The notes beneath the pieces were generated by a model, which did not search any database, was not told where the DNA came from, and saw nothing but the letters and a program-made list of their open reading frames with translations. Both the position numbers and the translations under genes were made by a program. Shown in pieces: positions 9,254-16,449 of a DNA stretch of 64,000 bases. How positions within the stretch are numbered: position 1 is the first letter of the stretch; each line of letters starts with the position of its first letter. The stretch is from Pseudomonas sp. UBA4194. Its GTDB lineage: Bacteria; Pseudomonadota; Gammaproteobacteria; Pseudomonadales; Pseudomonadaceae. The stretch is taken from the NCBI RefSeq assembly GCF_002379585.1, contig NZ_DFUE01000046.1, positions 7,576 through 71,575 of the forward strand, given 5' to 3'.

Positions 9254-10366
9254 ATGGATCTACATTTCGAAGAGCTTACCGGTGTCGACGGTGCCCGCAT
9301 CGGCATCGCCACACTGAATGCGGAAAAATCACTCAACGCGCTGTCGCTGTCCATGCTCGAGTCGCTGGGCAGGAAACTGGACGAGTGGGCGGCTGAAGAT
9401 CAGGTGGTCTGTGTGCTGCTGCGCGGCGCTGGCAGCAAGGCGTTCTGTGCTGGAGGCGATGTACGCACGCTGGTCGAAGCCTGTCGGGCCCACCCCGGCG
9501 AAGTGCCGCCGCTGGCGGCAAAATTCTTCGCCGCCGAGTATCGCCTCGACTACCGCCTGCATACCTACCCCAAGCCGCTGATCTGCTGGGGCCATGGCTA
9601 TGTGCTCGGTGGCGGCATGGGCCTGCTGCAAGGCGCCAGCATTCGCATCGTGACGCCCAGCAGTCGACTGGCCATGCCGGAGATCAGCATCGGCCTGTAT
9701 CCGGACGTGGCCGCCAGCTGGTTCCTCGGGCGTGTGCCGGGCAAGCTGGGACTGTTTCTGGGCCTTACCGGCGCGCACAGCAATGCTCGCGACGCCCTGG
9801 ACCTGGGCCTGGCCGACCGTTTCATGCGCGACGACCAGCAGGAAGAGCTGATAGACGGCCTGTTGCAACTCAATTGGCAAGAACAGACGCCGGTGCAGCT
9901 GAACAGCCTGCTCAAGGCGCTGGAACAGCAGGCATCGGGCGAGCTGCCCGAGGCTCAGTGGTTGCCCCGTCGTGCGCTCGTCGACCAGGCCTTGGACGTG
10001 TGCGACGCAGTGCACGCCTGGCAGGCCATCAGCCGCCTGCGCAGCCATCAGGACCCGTTGCTGGCCAAAGCCGCGCAGACCATGACCGAAGGCTGCCCAC
10101 TGACAGCGCTGCTCCATTGGGAGCAGTTGAAGCGTGTGCGACCTCTGTCGCTGGCACAGATTTTCGAAATGGATTACACCCTGAGCCTTAATTGTTGCCG
10201 CCACCCCGAATTCGCCGAAGGTGTGCGTGCACGCTTGATCGACAAGGACCAGAAGCCTCATTGGCATTGGCCGGATATCGCGGCCATCCCGACAAACGTG
10301 GTGCAGGCGCACTTCAGCAAGGCCTGGGAAGGACGACATCCGCTGGCGGATCTGTCGGCGATTTGA
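9254..10366 (+). CDS. Enoyl-CoA hydratase/isomerase family protein (3-hydroxyisobutyryl-CoA hydrolase type)
   Basis: 370 residues, longer than a standard enoyl-CoA hydratase (about 260) and matching the 3-hydroxyisobutyryl-CoA hydrolase branch. The crotonase oxyanion-hole region FCAGGDVRTL lies near residue 64 and the GYVLGGGMGL helix near residue 115. The catalytic-region pattern MPEISIGLYPDVAASWFL is typical of HIBYL-CoA hydrolases, enzymes of valine catabolism. The ATG at 9254 is preceded by a GAGGTCAGG purine stretch. No other valine-pathway gene is adjacent, so the substrate is inferred from family alone. Confidence 0.85.
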   Translation: MDLHFEELTGVDGARIGIATLNAEKSLNALSLSMLESLGRKLDEWAAEDQVVCVLLRGAGSKAFCAGGDVRTLVEACRAHPGEVPPLAAKFFAAEYRLDYRLHTYPKPLICWGHGYVLGGGMGLLQGASIRIVTPSSRLAMPEISIGLYPDVAASWFLGRVPGKLGLFLGLTGAHSNARDALDLGLADRFMRDDQQEELIDGLLQLNWQEQTPVQLNSLLKALEQQASGELPEAQWLPRRALVDQALDVCDAVHAWQAISRLRSHQDPLLAKAAQTMTEGCPLTALLHWEQLKRVRPLSLAQIFEMDYTLSLNCCRHPEFAEGVRARLIDKDQKPHWHWPDIAAIPTNVVQAHFSKAWEGRHPLADLSAI

Positions 10367-10377
10367 GCGGATGCAAG

Positions 10378-10399
10378 AACGGCGCCCATGGGCGCCGTT
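10378..10399. terminator. Bidirectional hairpin between convergent genes
   Basis: A perfect inverted repeat, AACGGCGCC-CATG-GGCGCCGTT, lies between the convergent crotonase-family gene and the small lipoprotein gene. It would end transcripts from both sides, although the U-tract is short in each direction. Confidence 0.65.
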
Positions 10400-10415
10400 T
10401 GTGTGTGCAGCGTTT

Positions 10416-10793
10416 CTACCGGTGCCAGCCGCGCCCTGGGCGGTCGCCGCGGTCACGGTCCTGACCCGAATAGCGGGAAGGTCCGCCCCGCCAGCGCGGG
10501 TCCGGGCCGCCTGGATGGCCACGATAGCCCGGCGGTGGTCCCGGACGATAATGGGGCCCTGGGGGTCCGCCGAAATAGCGCGGTGGCGGCGGCGCTACGT
10601 AGTACCGGGGCGCCGGCGCCACGTAATAGCGAGGCGGTGGTGAGTAGTAGCCTCGGCTGTAGGGGTAATAGCCACCGGCAGGGTAGCGATCGACCGTATA
10701 GACCTCGGTTTGATAGTAGCTCCCGCCTCCGTACGGTACGCACGCACTGGTCAGTAGACCCAAGACAACAACGAGCAGGATTCTTCTATACAT
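10416..10793 (-). CDS. Small Tyr/Pro/Gly-rich lipoprotein
   Basis: 125 residues. The N-terminus is a lipoprotein signal (MYRRILLVVVLGLLTSAC) with a lipobox cysteine at residue 18. The mature part is low in complexity, with repeated PRYY(V/F) and PPP(R/G) elements and an arginine-rich tail. The repeats suggest a flexible envelope-anchored protein. Similar small lipoproteins are common in Pseudomonas but I do not know a function. An outer-membrane location is likely because the residue after the cysteine is Val, not Asp. Confidence 0.75.
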   Translation of the reverse strand: MYRRILLVVVLGLLTSACVPYGGGSYYQTEVYTVDRYPAGGYYPYSRGYYSPPPRYYVAPAPRYYVAPPPPRYFGGPPGPHYRPGPPPGYRGHPGGPDPRWRGGPSRYSGQDRDRGDRPGRGWHR

Positions 10794-10936
10794 AAGCGGC
10801 CTCCTGGACCGCGGGGCGGCTCGAACCAGCGGCGCTGGTCGGCATCGAGGGACGATACGGATCTCGACACAGGATCAGACATTGCAAAAGGTGCGGTATT
10901 CGAGCTTGTCATAAATTGATACAAACCGTGGTGACG

Positions 10937-11001
10937 CGATCGCGGGTAGAATCCGCTCCCACAAGGGGCTCCTCCGTGGGAGCGGGGTCTACCCGCGATG
11001 G
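10937..11001. repeat. Inverted REP pair
   Basis: Two facing REP elements (10937-10962 and 10976-11001), each containing GCGGGTAGA...CCGCTCCCAC or its complement, form a large hairpin. It sits in the 290-bp gap between the lipoprotein gene and the Cys-rich protein gene. I see nothing else in that gap. Confidence 0.85.
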
Positions 11002-11083
11002 CACCCAACCTGCCCACACAAGAATTACCTGCCCTGCCCGATCCAGTACACTACACACGTACCCACCACCTGCATCGACCATC

Positions 11084-11311
11084 ATGGCCACCCCCGACAC
11101 CCGCCTCTGCCCGGCCTGCGGCAGCCGTAACGACTGCACCCTGGCCGAACCCACAACCACCGCCCAGAATTGCTGGTGCTATTCGGTAAGCATCGACCGC
11201 GCCGTGCTCGAAGCCTTGCCCGACAACCTGCGCAACGCCGCCTGCCTGTGCCCCCGATGCGCCCAGGTGGACCATCAGCTGCGAAACAGCACCCATCCCG
11301 TTCAGCCCTGA
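11084..11311 (+). CDS. Small cysteine-rich CWC-type protein
   Basis: 75 residues. Two CPxC pairs, CPACGSRNDC near the N-terminus and CLCPRCAQ near residue 58, plus the central CWCYSV segment, match the small cysteine-rich CWC family, which probably binds zinc. The ATG at 11084 starts right before the first cysteine motif; the upstream in-frame region is inside the REP pair and not credible. It ends 6 bp before the pseudouridine synthase gene, so the two probably form an operon. No function is established for this family that I can name. Confidence 0.75.
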   Translation: MATPDTRLCPACGSRNDCTLAEPTTTAQNCWCYSVSIDRAVLEALPDNLRNAACLCPRCAQVDHQLRNSTHPVQP

Positions 11312-11317
11312 GCCTCC

Positions 11318-12010
11318 ATGCGCCTCGACCGTTTCCTCAGCAATCTGCCCCGCTTCAACCGCCAACAAGTCCGCCAGGCGCTGGTAACGGGCAACGTTCG
11401 AGTCGACGGGTTGATCACTCGCGATCCGCACCACCCTGTCCGCGAGTTCAGCCACGTCCAGATCCACGACGAAGTGCTGCAACAAGGCCGCCCCGCCCGC
11501 TATTTCATGCTGCACAAACCCATGGGCTGCGTCAGCGCCACCACGGACCCTGCGCACCCCACCGTGCTCGATCTGCTCGCCGCTCAGGATCGCACCGACC
11601 TGCACCTGGCCGGTCGACTGGACTTCAACACCTCAGGGTTGTTGATACTGACCAACGACGGCCAGTGGTCGCGGCGCCTGACTCAACCCCAGACCAAATT
11701 ACCCAAGGTCTACTACGTCGAAACCGAGCAGGTCATCGAGCCGCACTACGTGCAAGTCTTCGAGCAGGGCCTGTACTTCGCTTTCGAAAACCTCACCACC
11801 CTGCCCGCCCAACTCGACATTCTGGGGCCGCATCAGGCGCGACTGAGCATCGTCGAAGGCCGCTACCATCAGGTCAAACGGATGTTTGGTCACTTTCAAA
11901 ACAAAGTGATCAAGCTGCACCGCGAAAGCATGGGTCCGCTAGTACTCGACGAACGGCTACAGCCTGGGGAATACCGCGCACTCACGGCTGAAGAGATTCA
12001 GCAGGTTTAG
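11318..12010 (+). CDS. 16S rRNA pseudouridine synthase, RsuA type
   Basis: 230 residues with an N-terminal S4 RNA-binding domain (RLDRFLSNLPRFNRQQVRQ) and the RsuA-type catalytic domain. The catalytic aspartate is in GRLDFNTSGLLILTNDG, and KPMGCVSATTD and EGRYHQVKRMF are the other family motifs. RsuA makes pseudouridine 516 in 16S rRNA; paralogues of this group modify 23S rRNA instead, so the target is not certain. The ATG at 11318 follows the Cys-rich gene by 6 bp. Confidence 0.88.
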   Translation: MRLDRFLSNLPRFNRQQVRQALVTGNVRVDGLITRDPHHPVREFSHVQIHDEVLQQGRPARYFMLHKPMGCVSATTDPAHPTVLDLLAAQDRTDLHLAGRLDFNTSGLLILTNDGQWSRRLTQPQTKLPKVYYVETEQVIEPHYVQVFEQGLYFAFENLTTLPAQLDILGPHQARLSIVEGRYHQVKRMFGHFQNKVIKLHRESMGPLVLDERLQPGEYRALTAEEIQQV

Positions 12011-12106
12011 ACCCGCGACCACTCAGCCGAAAGTCACATCACGGTGCCCCTACGCCCCTTGCGGCATCCGCCCCCGCCTGCTTGAATGAATTCACCGGTC
12101 CTCATG

Positions 12107-12120
12107 TGACCGGCCGGTCA
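12107..12120. promoter_or_regulatory. 14-bp perfect palindrome upstream of phaG
   Basis: TGACCGGCCGGTCA is a perfect palindrome about 180 bp upstream of the phaG start, in a 289-bp intergenic region with no other gene. Its form fits a dimeric repressor site (for example TetR or similar). No matching regulator gene is next to it. The rest of the gap has no clear promoter hexamers. Confidence 0.35.
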
Positions 12121-12299
12121 TGCGTGCATACCAAGAAACTACCCGTTGTCGCCTCGCGCCAACAGCCCGCCTAGAACAACACCCGTCGGCCGCCTTCCCA
12201 GGATCGACAAGGGCCCCTCCCAGGCAGATGCCTACCTGTCATAAAAGACGTGCATGTTGAGTGCGCGGAACACTCGTTTTTTGCCAGGAGTCTATCGAC

Positions 12300-13190
12300 A
12301 TGAGGCCAGAAATCGCTGTGCTGGACATACAGGGTCAGTATCGGGTGTACACGGAGTTCTATCGCGCAGAGGCTGCCGCCAAGACCATCATCCTGGTCAA
12401 CGGCTCACTGGCTACCACTGCGTCCTTCGCTCAGACGGTCCGCAGCCTGAACGCTGAGTTCAACGTGGTGTTGTACGACCAACCCTACGCGGGCAAATCC
12501 AAGCCCCACAACATTCACGAAAAAGCCCTGACCAAGGACGAGGAAGCGCACATCCTCGTTGAGCTGATCGATCACTTCGCCGCCGAGCACGTCATGTCCT
12601 TTTCCTGGGGCGGCGCCAGCACCCTGCTTGCCCTTTCCAAGCGCCCGCGACGTATCGAAAAAGCCATCATCAGCTCCTTCTCCCCTGTACTCAACGAGCA
12701 CATGCGCGACTACCTCAACCGCGGCGTCACTCACCTGAGCGCCTGCAACCGCAACGAGGTCGGGCTTCTGGTCAACGACACCATCGGCAAACACCTGCCG
12801 TCACTGTTCAAGCGTTTCAATTACCGGCACGTGAGCAGTCTGGACCTGCACGAGTACGCACAGATGAACTTCCACATCAACGAGGTGCTGCGCTGCGACC
12901 TCGGCGATACCCTGGACCGTGCACGCGCGATCAACGTACCGGTGCTGTTCATGAACGGTGAATGGGACGAGTACACCACTCACCATGAAGCCCGATTCTT
13001 CGCCCGGCACGTGCAGGACAGTCACTTTGCCTGCATCCAGAGCACCGGCCATTTTCTCGACATGGAACACAAGGCCGCCTGCCGCGACACCCGCCTGGCA
13101 GTGATGGACTTCCTGCAACCCCATGCCCGCGAAACGCGCATTCGCTATCAGCATCACCATCAGGCGGGCCAGCATGCCCTGGCACTCTGA
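12300..13190 (+). CDS. phaG: PhaG: (R)-3-hydroxyacyl-ACP thioesterase/transacylase
   Basis: 296 residues, an alpha/beta hydrolase close to RhlA but with the PhaG-type N-terminus (MRPEIAVLDIQGQYRVYTEF). PhaG diverts 3-hydroxyacyl chains from fatty-acid synthesis (ACP-bound) to medium-chain polyhydroxyalkanoate synthesis in P. putida-group bacteria. The nucleophile elbow FSWGGAS carries a Ser, with an Asp in GEWDEYTT and a His in STGHFLDME, giving a full triad. An AGGAG box 11 bp before the ATG at 12300 fixes the start; the longer frame to 12261 has none. The tRNA-Gly and prophage follow 118 bp downstream. Confidence 0.92.
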   Translation: MRPEIAVLDIQGQYRVYTEFYRAEAAAKTIILVNGSLATTASFAQTVRSLNAEFNVVLYDQPYAGKSKPHNIHEKALTKDEEAHILVELIDHFAAEHVMSFSWGGASTLLALSKRPRRIEKAIISSFSPVLNEHMRDYLNRGVTHLSACNRNEVGLLVNDTIGKHLPSLFKRFNYRHVSSLDLHEYAQMNFHINEVLRCDLGDTLDRARAINVPVLFMNGEWDEYTTHHEARFFARHVQDSHFACIQSTGHFLDMEHKAACRDTRLAVMDFLQPHARETRIRYQHHHQAGQHALAL

Positions 13191-13308
13191 AGATCAGCAC
13201 CTGCAGCACGCCGCTGCGTGAACCGCTGCGGGTGCCGCTGATTGCGCTGAAAAGTGAATAAGCGCTTCAAATTGCTGGTAGGTTCTGGTACAAAGTCAAC
13301 CGCTCAGA

Positions 13309-13382
13309 GCGGGTGTCGTATAATGGCATTACTCCAGCTTCCCAAGCTGATAACGAGGGTTCGATTCCCTTCACCCGCTCCA
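13309..13382 (+). tRNA. tRNA-Gly (anticodon CCC)
   Basis: 74 nt including an encoded CCA. Acceptor arms GCGGGTG (13309-13315) and CACCCGC (13372-13378) pair fully. The anticodon stem CCAGC/GCTGG-like arm surrounds loop TTCCCAA, giving anticodon CCC; the T arm is GAGGGTTCGATTCCCTT. The 3' half is the attachment site of the downstream prophage, and the gene is left complete after integration. Confidence 0.95.
13334..13382 (+). other. attL: prophage attachment site inside tRNA-Gly
   Basis: The last 49 bp of tRNA-Gly are repeated exactly at 50541-50589, next to a tyrosine integrase gene. Flanking bases differ on both sides of both copies, which defines the crossover repeat. Integration restores the tRNA at this end. 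Confidence 0.95.
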
Positions 13383-13428
13383 ATGATTTCAAGGGCTCCA
13401 GCCCTGTCCGCGCCTCGAGGCGCATCGC

Positions 13429-13451
13429 TGGGGGCCGTATTGGGGGCCGTA
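13429..13451 (+). repeat. Tandem TGGGGGCCGTA repeats near attL (possible integrase arm sites)
   Basis: Two copies of TGGGGGCCGTA, 12 bp apart start to start, begin 47 bp inside attL. The same pair, in the same orientation and spaced 13 bp, lies just upstream of the integrase gene inside attR (50393-50415). Shared arms at both prophage ends fit arm-type binding sites of a tyrosine integrase. Confidence 0.6.
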
Positions 13452-13564
13452 TGTGCGAGCACGTGCGCATACGTGCCAGAACTGACGTAGCTGCAAGCGC
13501 GACACCATCTCACCCTCCCCCCCCTGATAGGTATCGGCGTTTTAGGTTGACCCATGGGAAAAGG

Positions 13565-13833
13565 GTAATAGAGGTAATGTTTTTCTCAATGCCACTAAGA
13601 AGCGCGTTGTGTAAGACATTGACCAAGTACATCAAGGTAATATTTAAGTAATTCCAAGTAATGCAATTACCTTTCAAGCAAGTGAGATTCTGAAAAAATA
13701 AAAGCCTTATGAATCAGGTAGTTACGAAAATATTACTTGAAGCATTACTAAATATTACTACCCAAAGTAATCATCCCACCCCGCATCGCACGGGGCGTCC
13801 AGCCTCATTCCCGCCCTCGATTTCCTCGATTAC
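13565..13833. repeat. Cluster of eleven GTAAT/ATTAC pentamers in a gene-free region
   Basis: Within 270 bp I count eleven GTAAT or ATTAC pentamers. The left five read GTAAT and most of the right six read ATTAC, giving a convergent arrangement. The stretch is much more AT-rich than its surroundings. The whole 957-bp region from attL to the first antirepressor (13383-14339) has no credible gene; besides this cluster it holds the arm repeats and a cos-like sequence. A protein-binding array is the likeliest meaning. Confidence 0.5.
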
Positions 13834-14017
13834 CTTTTTCCCGAGGGTCCTCCCAGAGTTGAAGCCTCAGAAACTGCCCCCCCATGCACGTCAGGACAGG
13901 CCTACCTTGCAGGGATCTGCAGGTGTCTGGCGGGACAATGACGCGAAGGAGAAGCCCAGCCTGGGCCGCCTCCCCATACTTGCAGGGTTGCAGAAAAAGC
14001 CCCCTATTTAGCCCGCA

Positions 14018-14046
14018 GGCGTGGCGGGGGGACGACGGCGCGCGCC
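14018..14046 (+). other. Candidate cos (packaging) site
   Basis: The sequence GGCGTGGCGGGGGGACGACG followed by GCGCGCGCC resembles the P2 cos end, which as I recall reads GGCGAGGCGGGG and is followed by a GCGCGC block. It lies in the gene-free left end of the prophage, on the portal (Q) side as in P2, although about 6 kb from Q because cargo genes intervene. The match rests on memory of the P2 sequence. Confidence 0.35.
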
Positions 14047-14339
14047 AGGTGCTGACCCACTCCTCCCGGCCTCGGACGCCCCAAAATGGTGCGCGCAACG
14101 ACCTGGGGACGGGGCCGCTGCCAAGCGCGGCCCTTGAGGCACCTGCAGGTCAGCCCGACAGCTGCCGAAGCCCAATGAATACGGGGGCCACAGGGTGTGT
14201 TTGAATGGACGGGACACTACCCAAATGGTATGTTGGACTGGGTTATTTTCGACTGGGCTGAGCCACATCTTTAGGGTCGCGGCCTGGCTATTCCAGCGCA
14301 GCGTTGTGGACCAATCGTCGGGTGAGTAAGGAAAGCTCA

Positions 14340-14951
14340 ATGAATGCGCAGTTGATGCCAGTGCCGTTTCACGGTGACACCGTAGTGCTGGTCGGCAAGG
14401 ACAACGAACCCTACGTCGCCATGAGACCCATCGTTGAGAATATAGGGCTGGGCTGGTCTGCCCAGCGAATCAAGATCGTTGAGCGCTTCCATTCAGTCGT
14501 GTCGGAGATCGACACAACTGGAGCAGACGGCAAGCAATACGGCATGACCTGCCTCCCGCTGCGCAAGCTCGCCGCTTGGCTCTACACGATCAATCCCAAG
14601 AAAGTAGCGCCTCAACTGCGCGACAAGATCATCCAGTACCAGGAAGAGTGCGATGAGGTTCTGTGGCAATACTGGACCAATGACACGAAGCAGCTCATCG
14701 CAACGCTGGAGGAGCGCGCCGCCCGGATCCTGCCGCTGCCTGGGGTCAAGCGCAGCGCGCGGGACGGCATCAACTTCAAGCAGCTGCTGATCCTCCAGGA
14801 GCAAGGGCGCAACCTCGCCCAACTGGTGGCCGCAGCGACGGATGGCTTTGAACGGCAGAGCCTGTACAACCAATTGCGCCAGGTAAACGATGCCTTGGGC
14901 TTGCCCACGCCGCCGCTGGATCCGCACCCCTTAGCGATCCAGCAAGGCTAG
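14340..14951 (+). CDS. Phage antirepressor, P22 Ant N-terminal type (copy 1)
   Basis: 203 residues. The first ~115 residues form a P22_AR_N domain: MPVPFHGDTVVLV, MRPIVENIGLGW, MTCLPLRKLAAWL and DKIIQYQEECDEVLWQYW. Such antirepressors bind and inactivate phage repressors. The C-terminal third is different from that of the second copy at 16450 and has a predicted helical character (REQGRNLAQL-like, QSLYNQLRQVNDAL). The ATG at 14340 follows an AAGGAA box. The gene lies just upstream of the SOS box and UmuD'-like gene. Confidence 0.85.
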   Translation: MNAQLMPVPFHGDTVVLVGKDNEPYVAMRPIVENIGLGWSAQRIKIVERFHSVVSEIDTTGADGKQYGMTCLPLRKLAAWLYTINPKKVAPQLRDKIIQYQEECDEVLWQYWTNDTKQLIATLEERAARILPLPGVKRSARDGINFKQLLILQEQGRNLAQLVAAATDGFERQSLYNQLRQVNDALGLPTPPLDPHPLAIQQG

Positions 14952-15035
14952 CCACTCTCGGGTCGGGATCTGGCCATTCCAATGGGCCGCACGACCAGCT
15001 GGCATTGCCACCGCACCAGTCGCAGTGCAAGAATA

Positions 15036-15051
15036 CTGTTCACGCATACAG
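15036..15051. promoter_or_regulatory. LexA (SOS) box
   Basis: CTG-TTCACGCATA-CAG matches the gammaproteobacterial LexA rule CTG-N10-CAG. It is 16 bp upstream of the UmuD'-like start codon, so LexA would cover the promoter or leader of that gene. This argues that the operon 15068-15711 is induced by DNA damage. Confidence 0.7.
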
Positions 15052-15067
15052 TATTTCAGGCGTTGCT

Positions 15068-15415
15068 ATGGACAGTCCCTTTGACCCAGTCACCATCTCG
15101 ATTGATGAGGTCCTGAAAATATCGGCGCCGTCCACGTACCTGGTGCGCTGCCATGGCGACAGCATGACTGGGGTGGGGATCCATTGCGGCGATCTGCTGG
15201 TGGTCGACCGCAGTATCGATGCCACCGTCGGACGGGTTGTGATCGGTGTGGTGAACTCCGAGCCCATGGTGAAGCTGCTCGATCGCCAGGGCGGCATGTA
15301 CATCCTGCGGTCGTCCAACCCGGCATTCCCCAACCGCTATGTCCTGGAGGGCGATGAGTTTTCGGTATGGGGTGTGGTAGCCCATAGCATTCGTGCTCAT
15401 GAGCGACAGCCATGA
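15068..15415 (+). CDS. UmuD'-like S24-family protein under SOS control
   Basis: 115 residues. The serine of the Ser-Lys dyad is Ser32 in CHGDSMTGVGIHCGDLLVVDR and the lysine is Lys69 in EPMVKLL. The C-terminal end FSVWGVVAHSIRAH is like UmuD. The protein lacks the N-terminal arm with the Ala/Cys-Gly cleavage site, so it is encoded directly in a form close to processed UmuD'. A longer start at 15005 would run the coding sequence through the LexA box and is not chosen. No umuC is nearby. A role in polymerase control or in repressor inactivation is possible. It overlaps the next gene by ATGA. Confidence 0.75.
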   Translation: MDSPFDPVTISIDEVLKISAPSTYLVRCHGDSMTGVGIHCGDLLVVDRSIDATVGRVVIGVVNSEPMVKLLDRQGGMYILRSSNPAFPNRYVLEGDEFSVWGVVAHSIRAHERQP

Positions 15416-15711
15416 GGTACCAGGTGACCAGGCGCATGTGCCAGGGCAAACCACTTGCCCCTGCGGATGTACGCAACCAGGCGCCTGTCCTAGGCGATGT
15501 GCAGATCCAGGAGCAGCGATGCGAGCAACTGGGCAGGAACTCCAAGACCGCCACGCTGCAGGGCATTAACCCTATTGGCCCGCCCGACCTTCCGCTGCTT
15601 CATGACGTGGTCCTCTCTTGGATGGCACCCAACGGTCTGGTGCTCAGTGGTCTAGAGGTAGAGGGCGATCGGCTGTACGCCCAGTCCTGGCTGTGTCGCC
15701 CCGTTGACTGA
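15412..15711 (+). CDS. Hypothetical protein, co-transcribed with the UmuD'-like gene
   Basis: 99 residues, unknown. The ATG overlaps the UmuD'-like stop (ATGA), so it is translationally coupled and should be SOS-induced too. The N-terminal half is polar with a GDVQIQEQRCEQL segment, and the C-terminal half (VVLSWMAPNGLVLSGLEVEGDRLYAQSWLCRPV) looks like a beta-rich small domain. I recognise no motif. A role in the phage SOS response is inferred from the operon only. Confidence 0.6.
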   Translation: MRYQVTRRMCQGKPLAPADVRNQAPVLGDVQIQEQRCEQLGRNSKTATLQGINPIGPPDLPLLHDVVLSWMAPNGLVLSGLEVEGDRLYAQSWLCRPVD

Positions 15712-15721
15712 GGCGTAACAA

Positions 15722-15752
15722 CGTACTGTGGTACGAAATATTGTCCGCGGAC
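15722..15752. promoter_or_regulatory. Two palindromes upstream of the C4-type RNA
   Basis: CGTAC-TGTG-GTACG (15722-15735) and the perfect palindrome GTCCGCGGAC (15743-15752) lie just after the SOS operon and before the structured leader. They could be operator sites for the C4 RNA/antirepressor promoter. The 317-bp interval 15712-16028 has no protein gene; it holds these palindromes and the structured RNA. Confidence 0.35.
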
Positions 15753-15896
15753 TATTGATCCTCGGACCTTTACGGGCGTAAAGTGCGCCCGTTGCTGCAA
15801 ATTCAGTGACCGGGCTTGGAAACCCGACAAGCAAAAGGCGCAACAGCGCCCCTTTCACAACAGCAGGCGCTTTTTTTGTGCCTGCCGTTCTGTGTT

Positions 15897-15976
15897 ATGG
15901 CGGCTGTGCGTGGGAGGCCTTCGGGTCTGCCGGGTTCCTTTTGCCCCGGTTTTCCAACCTGCGTACAGCTGCCACC
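15897..15976 (+). ncRNA. C4 antisense RNA-like element
   Basis: The segment folds with a long closing stem, GGCGGCTGTGCG against GCGTACAGCTGCC (with G-U pairs). Inside it are a UUCG-capped hairpin (AGGCC-UUCG-GGUCU), a CCGGG/CCCGG hairpin and a small GGTT-TTCC-AACC hairpin. This layout and the sequence resemble the C4 RNA family that controls ant in P1, P7 and P22-type phages. The position, just upstream of two small genes and an antirepressor, matches. Preceding hairpins (GGCGC-AACA-GCGCC; GCAGGCGC-T7-GUGCCUGC, about 15846-15886) may be part of the same control leader. Confidence 0.7.
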
Positions 15977-16028
15977 CATTCGCTTGGAAACGAACGTGGC
16001 AGCTCCATCAAGCAAAAGGAGCTCCACC

Positions 16029-16187
16029 ATGACCACTCTCATTCCGTCCAAAATCCGTGCCCTCGCGCACCGCCGCATGGCCCTTGCCGCGCTGCACGCT
16101 GATTCATCCCTCCGCACCCGCCTGAATCGCTACAACCACCACATGAACCAGGTGCGCGCTCTGGAAGCGATCGGCGGTGCCGCGTGA
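16029..16187 (+). CDS. Small basic protein downstream of C4 RNA
   Basis: 52 residues, rich in Arg and Ala (IRALAHRRMALAALHADSSLR...), predicted helical. An AAAAGGAG box stands 6 bp before the ATG at 16029. It occupies the position of the small first gene of C4-controlled ant operons (icd in phage P1), but I see no sequence basis to assign the same function. Its stop overlaps the GTG start of the next gene, so translation is coupled. Confidence 0.6.
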   Translation: MTTLIPSKIRALAHRRMALAALHADSSLRTRLNRYNHHMNQVRALEAIGGAA

Positions 16188-16390
16188 GACGGCCGCACGG
16201 TCTCACCGATGCAGATCTGTACGACTTGGAGCGCGTCCGTGACTCGCTCGCCCTGGTGCATGCACTGGCGCAGCAGGCCGACCAGCCTGGGCTTTACCAG
16301 CCACAAATGCTGGCTGGGTTCCTCGATGGGATCTGCAATGATCTCAACGCCGTCATCAGCTCCGCGACTGGGCACCAGCCCCGCAACTGA
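16184..16390 (+). CDS. Small hypothetical protein in the ant operon
   Basis: 68 residues, acidic and helical (LTDADLYDLERVRDSLALVHALAQQ...). It begins with GTG at 16184, overlapping the preceding stop. It lies 59 bp upstream of the second antirepressor. I do not recognise a family; many Pseudomonas prophages carry similar short genes in this place. Confidence 0.55.
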   Translation: MRRPHGLTDADLYDLERVRDSLALVHALAQQADQPGLYQPQMLAGFLDGICNDLNAVISSATGHQPRN

Positions 16391-16449
16391 CACCCATGGG
16401 GTGTCGGCGAAGCCGAGCCCCTTGGCTACGCGATTCCAAGGAGATACAG

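Noticed and set aside
13267..13470. Minus-strand frame across tRNA-Gly encoding a RVKGIEPSLSAWEAG-type segment; a similar frame at 50039-50620
   Set aside because: These are translations of the tRNA/att sequence on the wrong strand, a well-known annotation artefact; the sequence shared by both comes only from the 49-bp att repeat.
13565..13833. CRISPR array or plasmid-type iterons
   Set aside because: The GTAAT units are short, irregularly spaced and in both orientations, with no repeat-spacer structure; no cas or rep genes are present.
13383..14339. Possible gene at 13709-14011 or 13884-14204 in the gene-poor left end
   Set aside because: Products are Pro/Ser/Arg-rich with no family resemblance or good ribosome-binding site; the region looks regulatory.
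15005..15415. Longer start for the UmuD'-like gene giving an autocleavable form
   Set aside because: The added residues have no Ala/Cys-Gly cleavage site and the extension would be translated through the LexA box.
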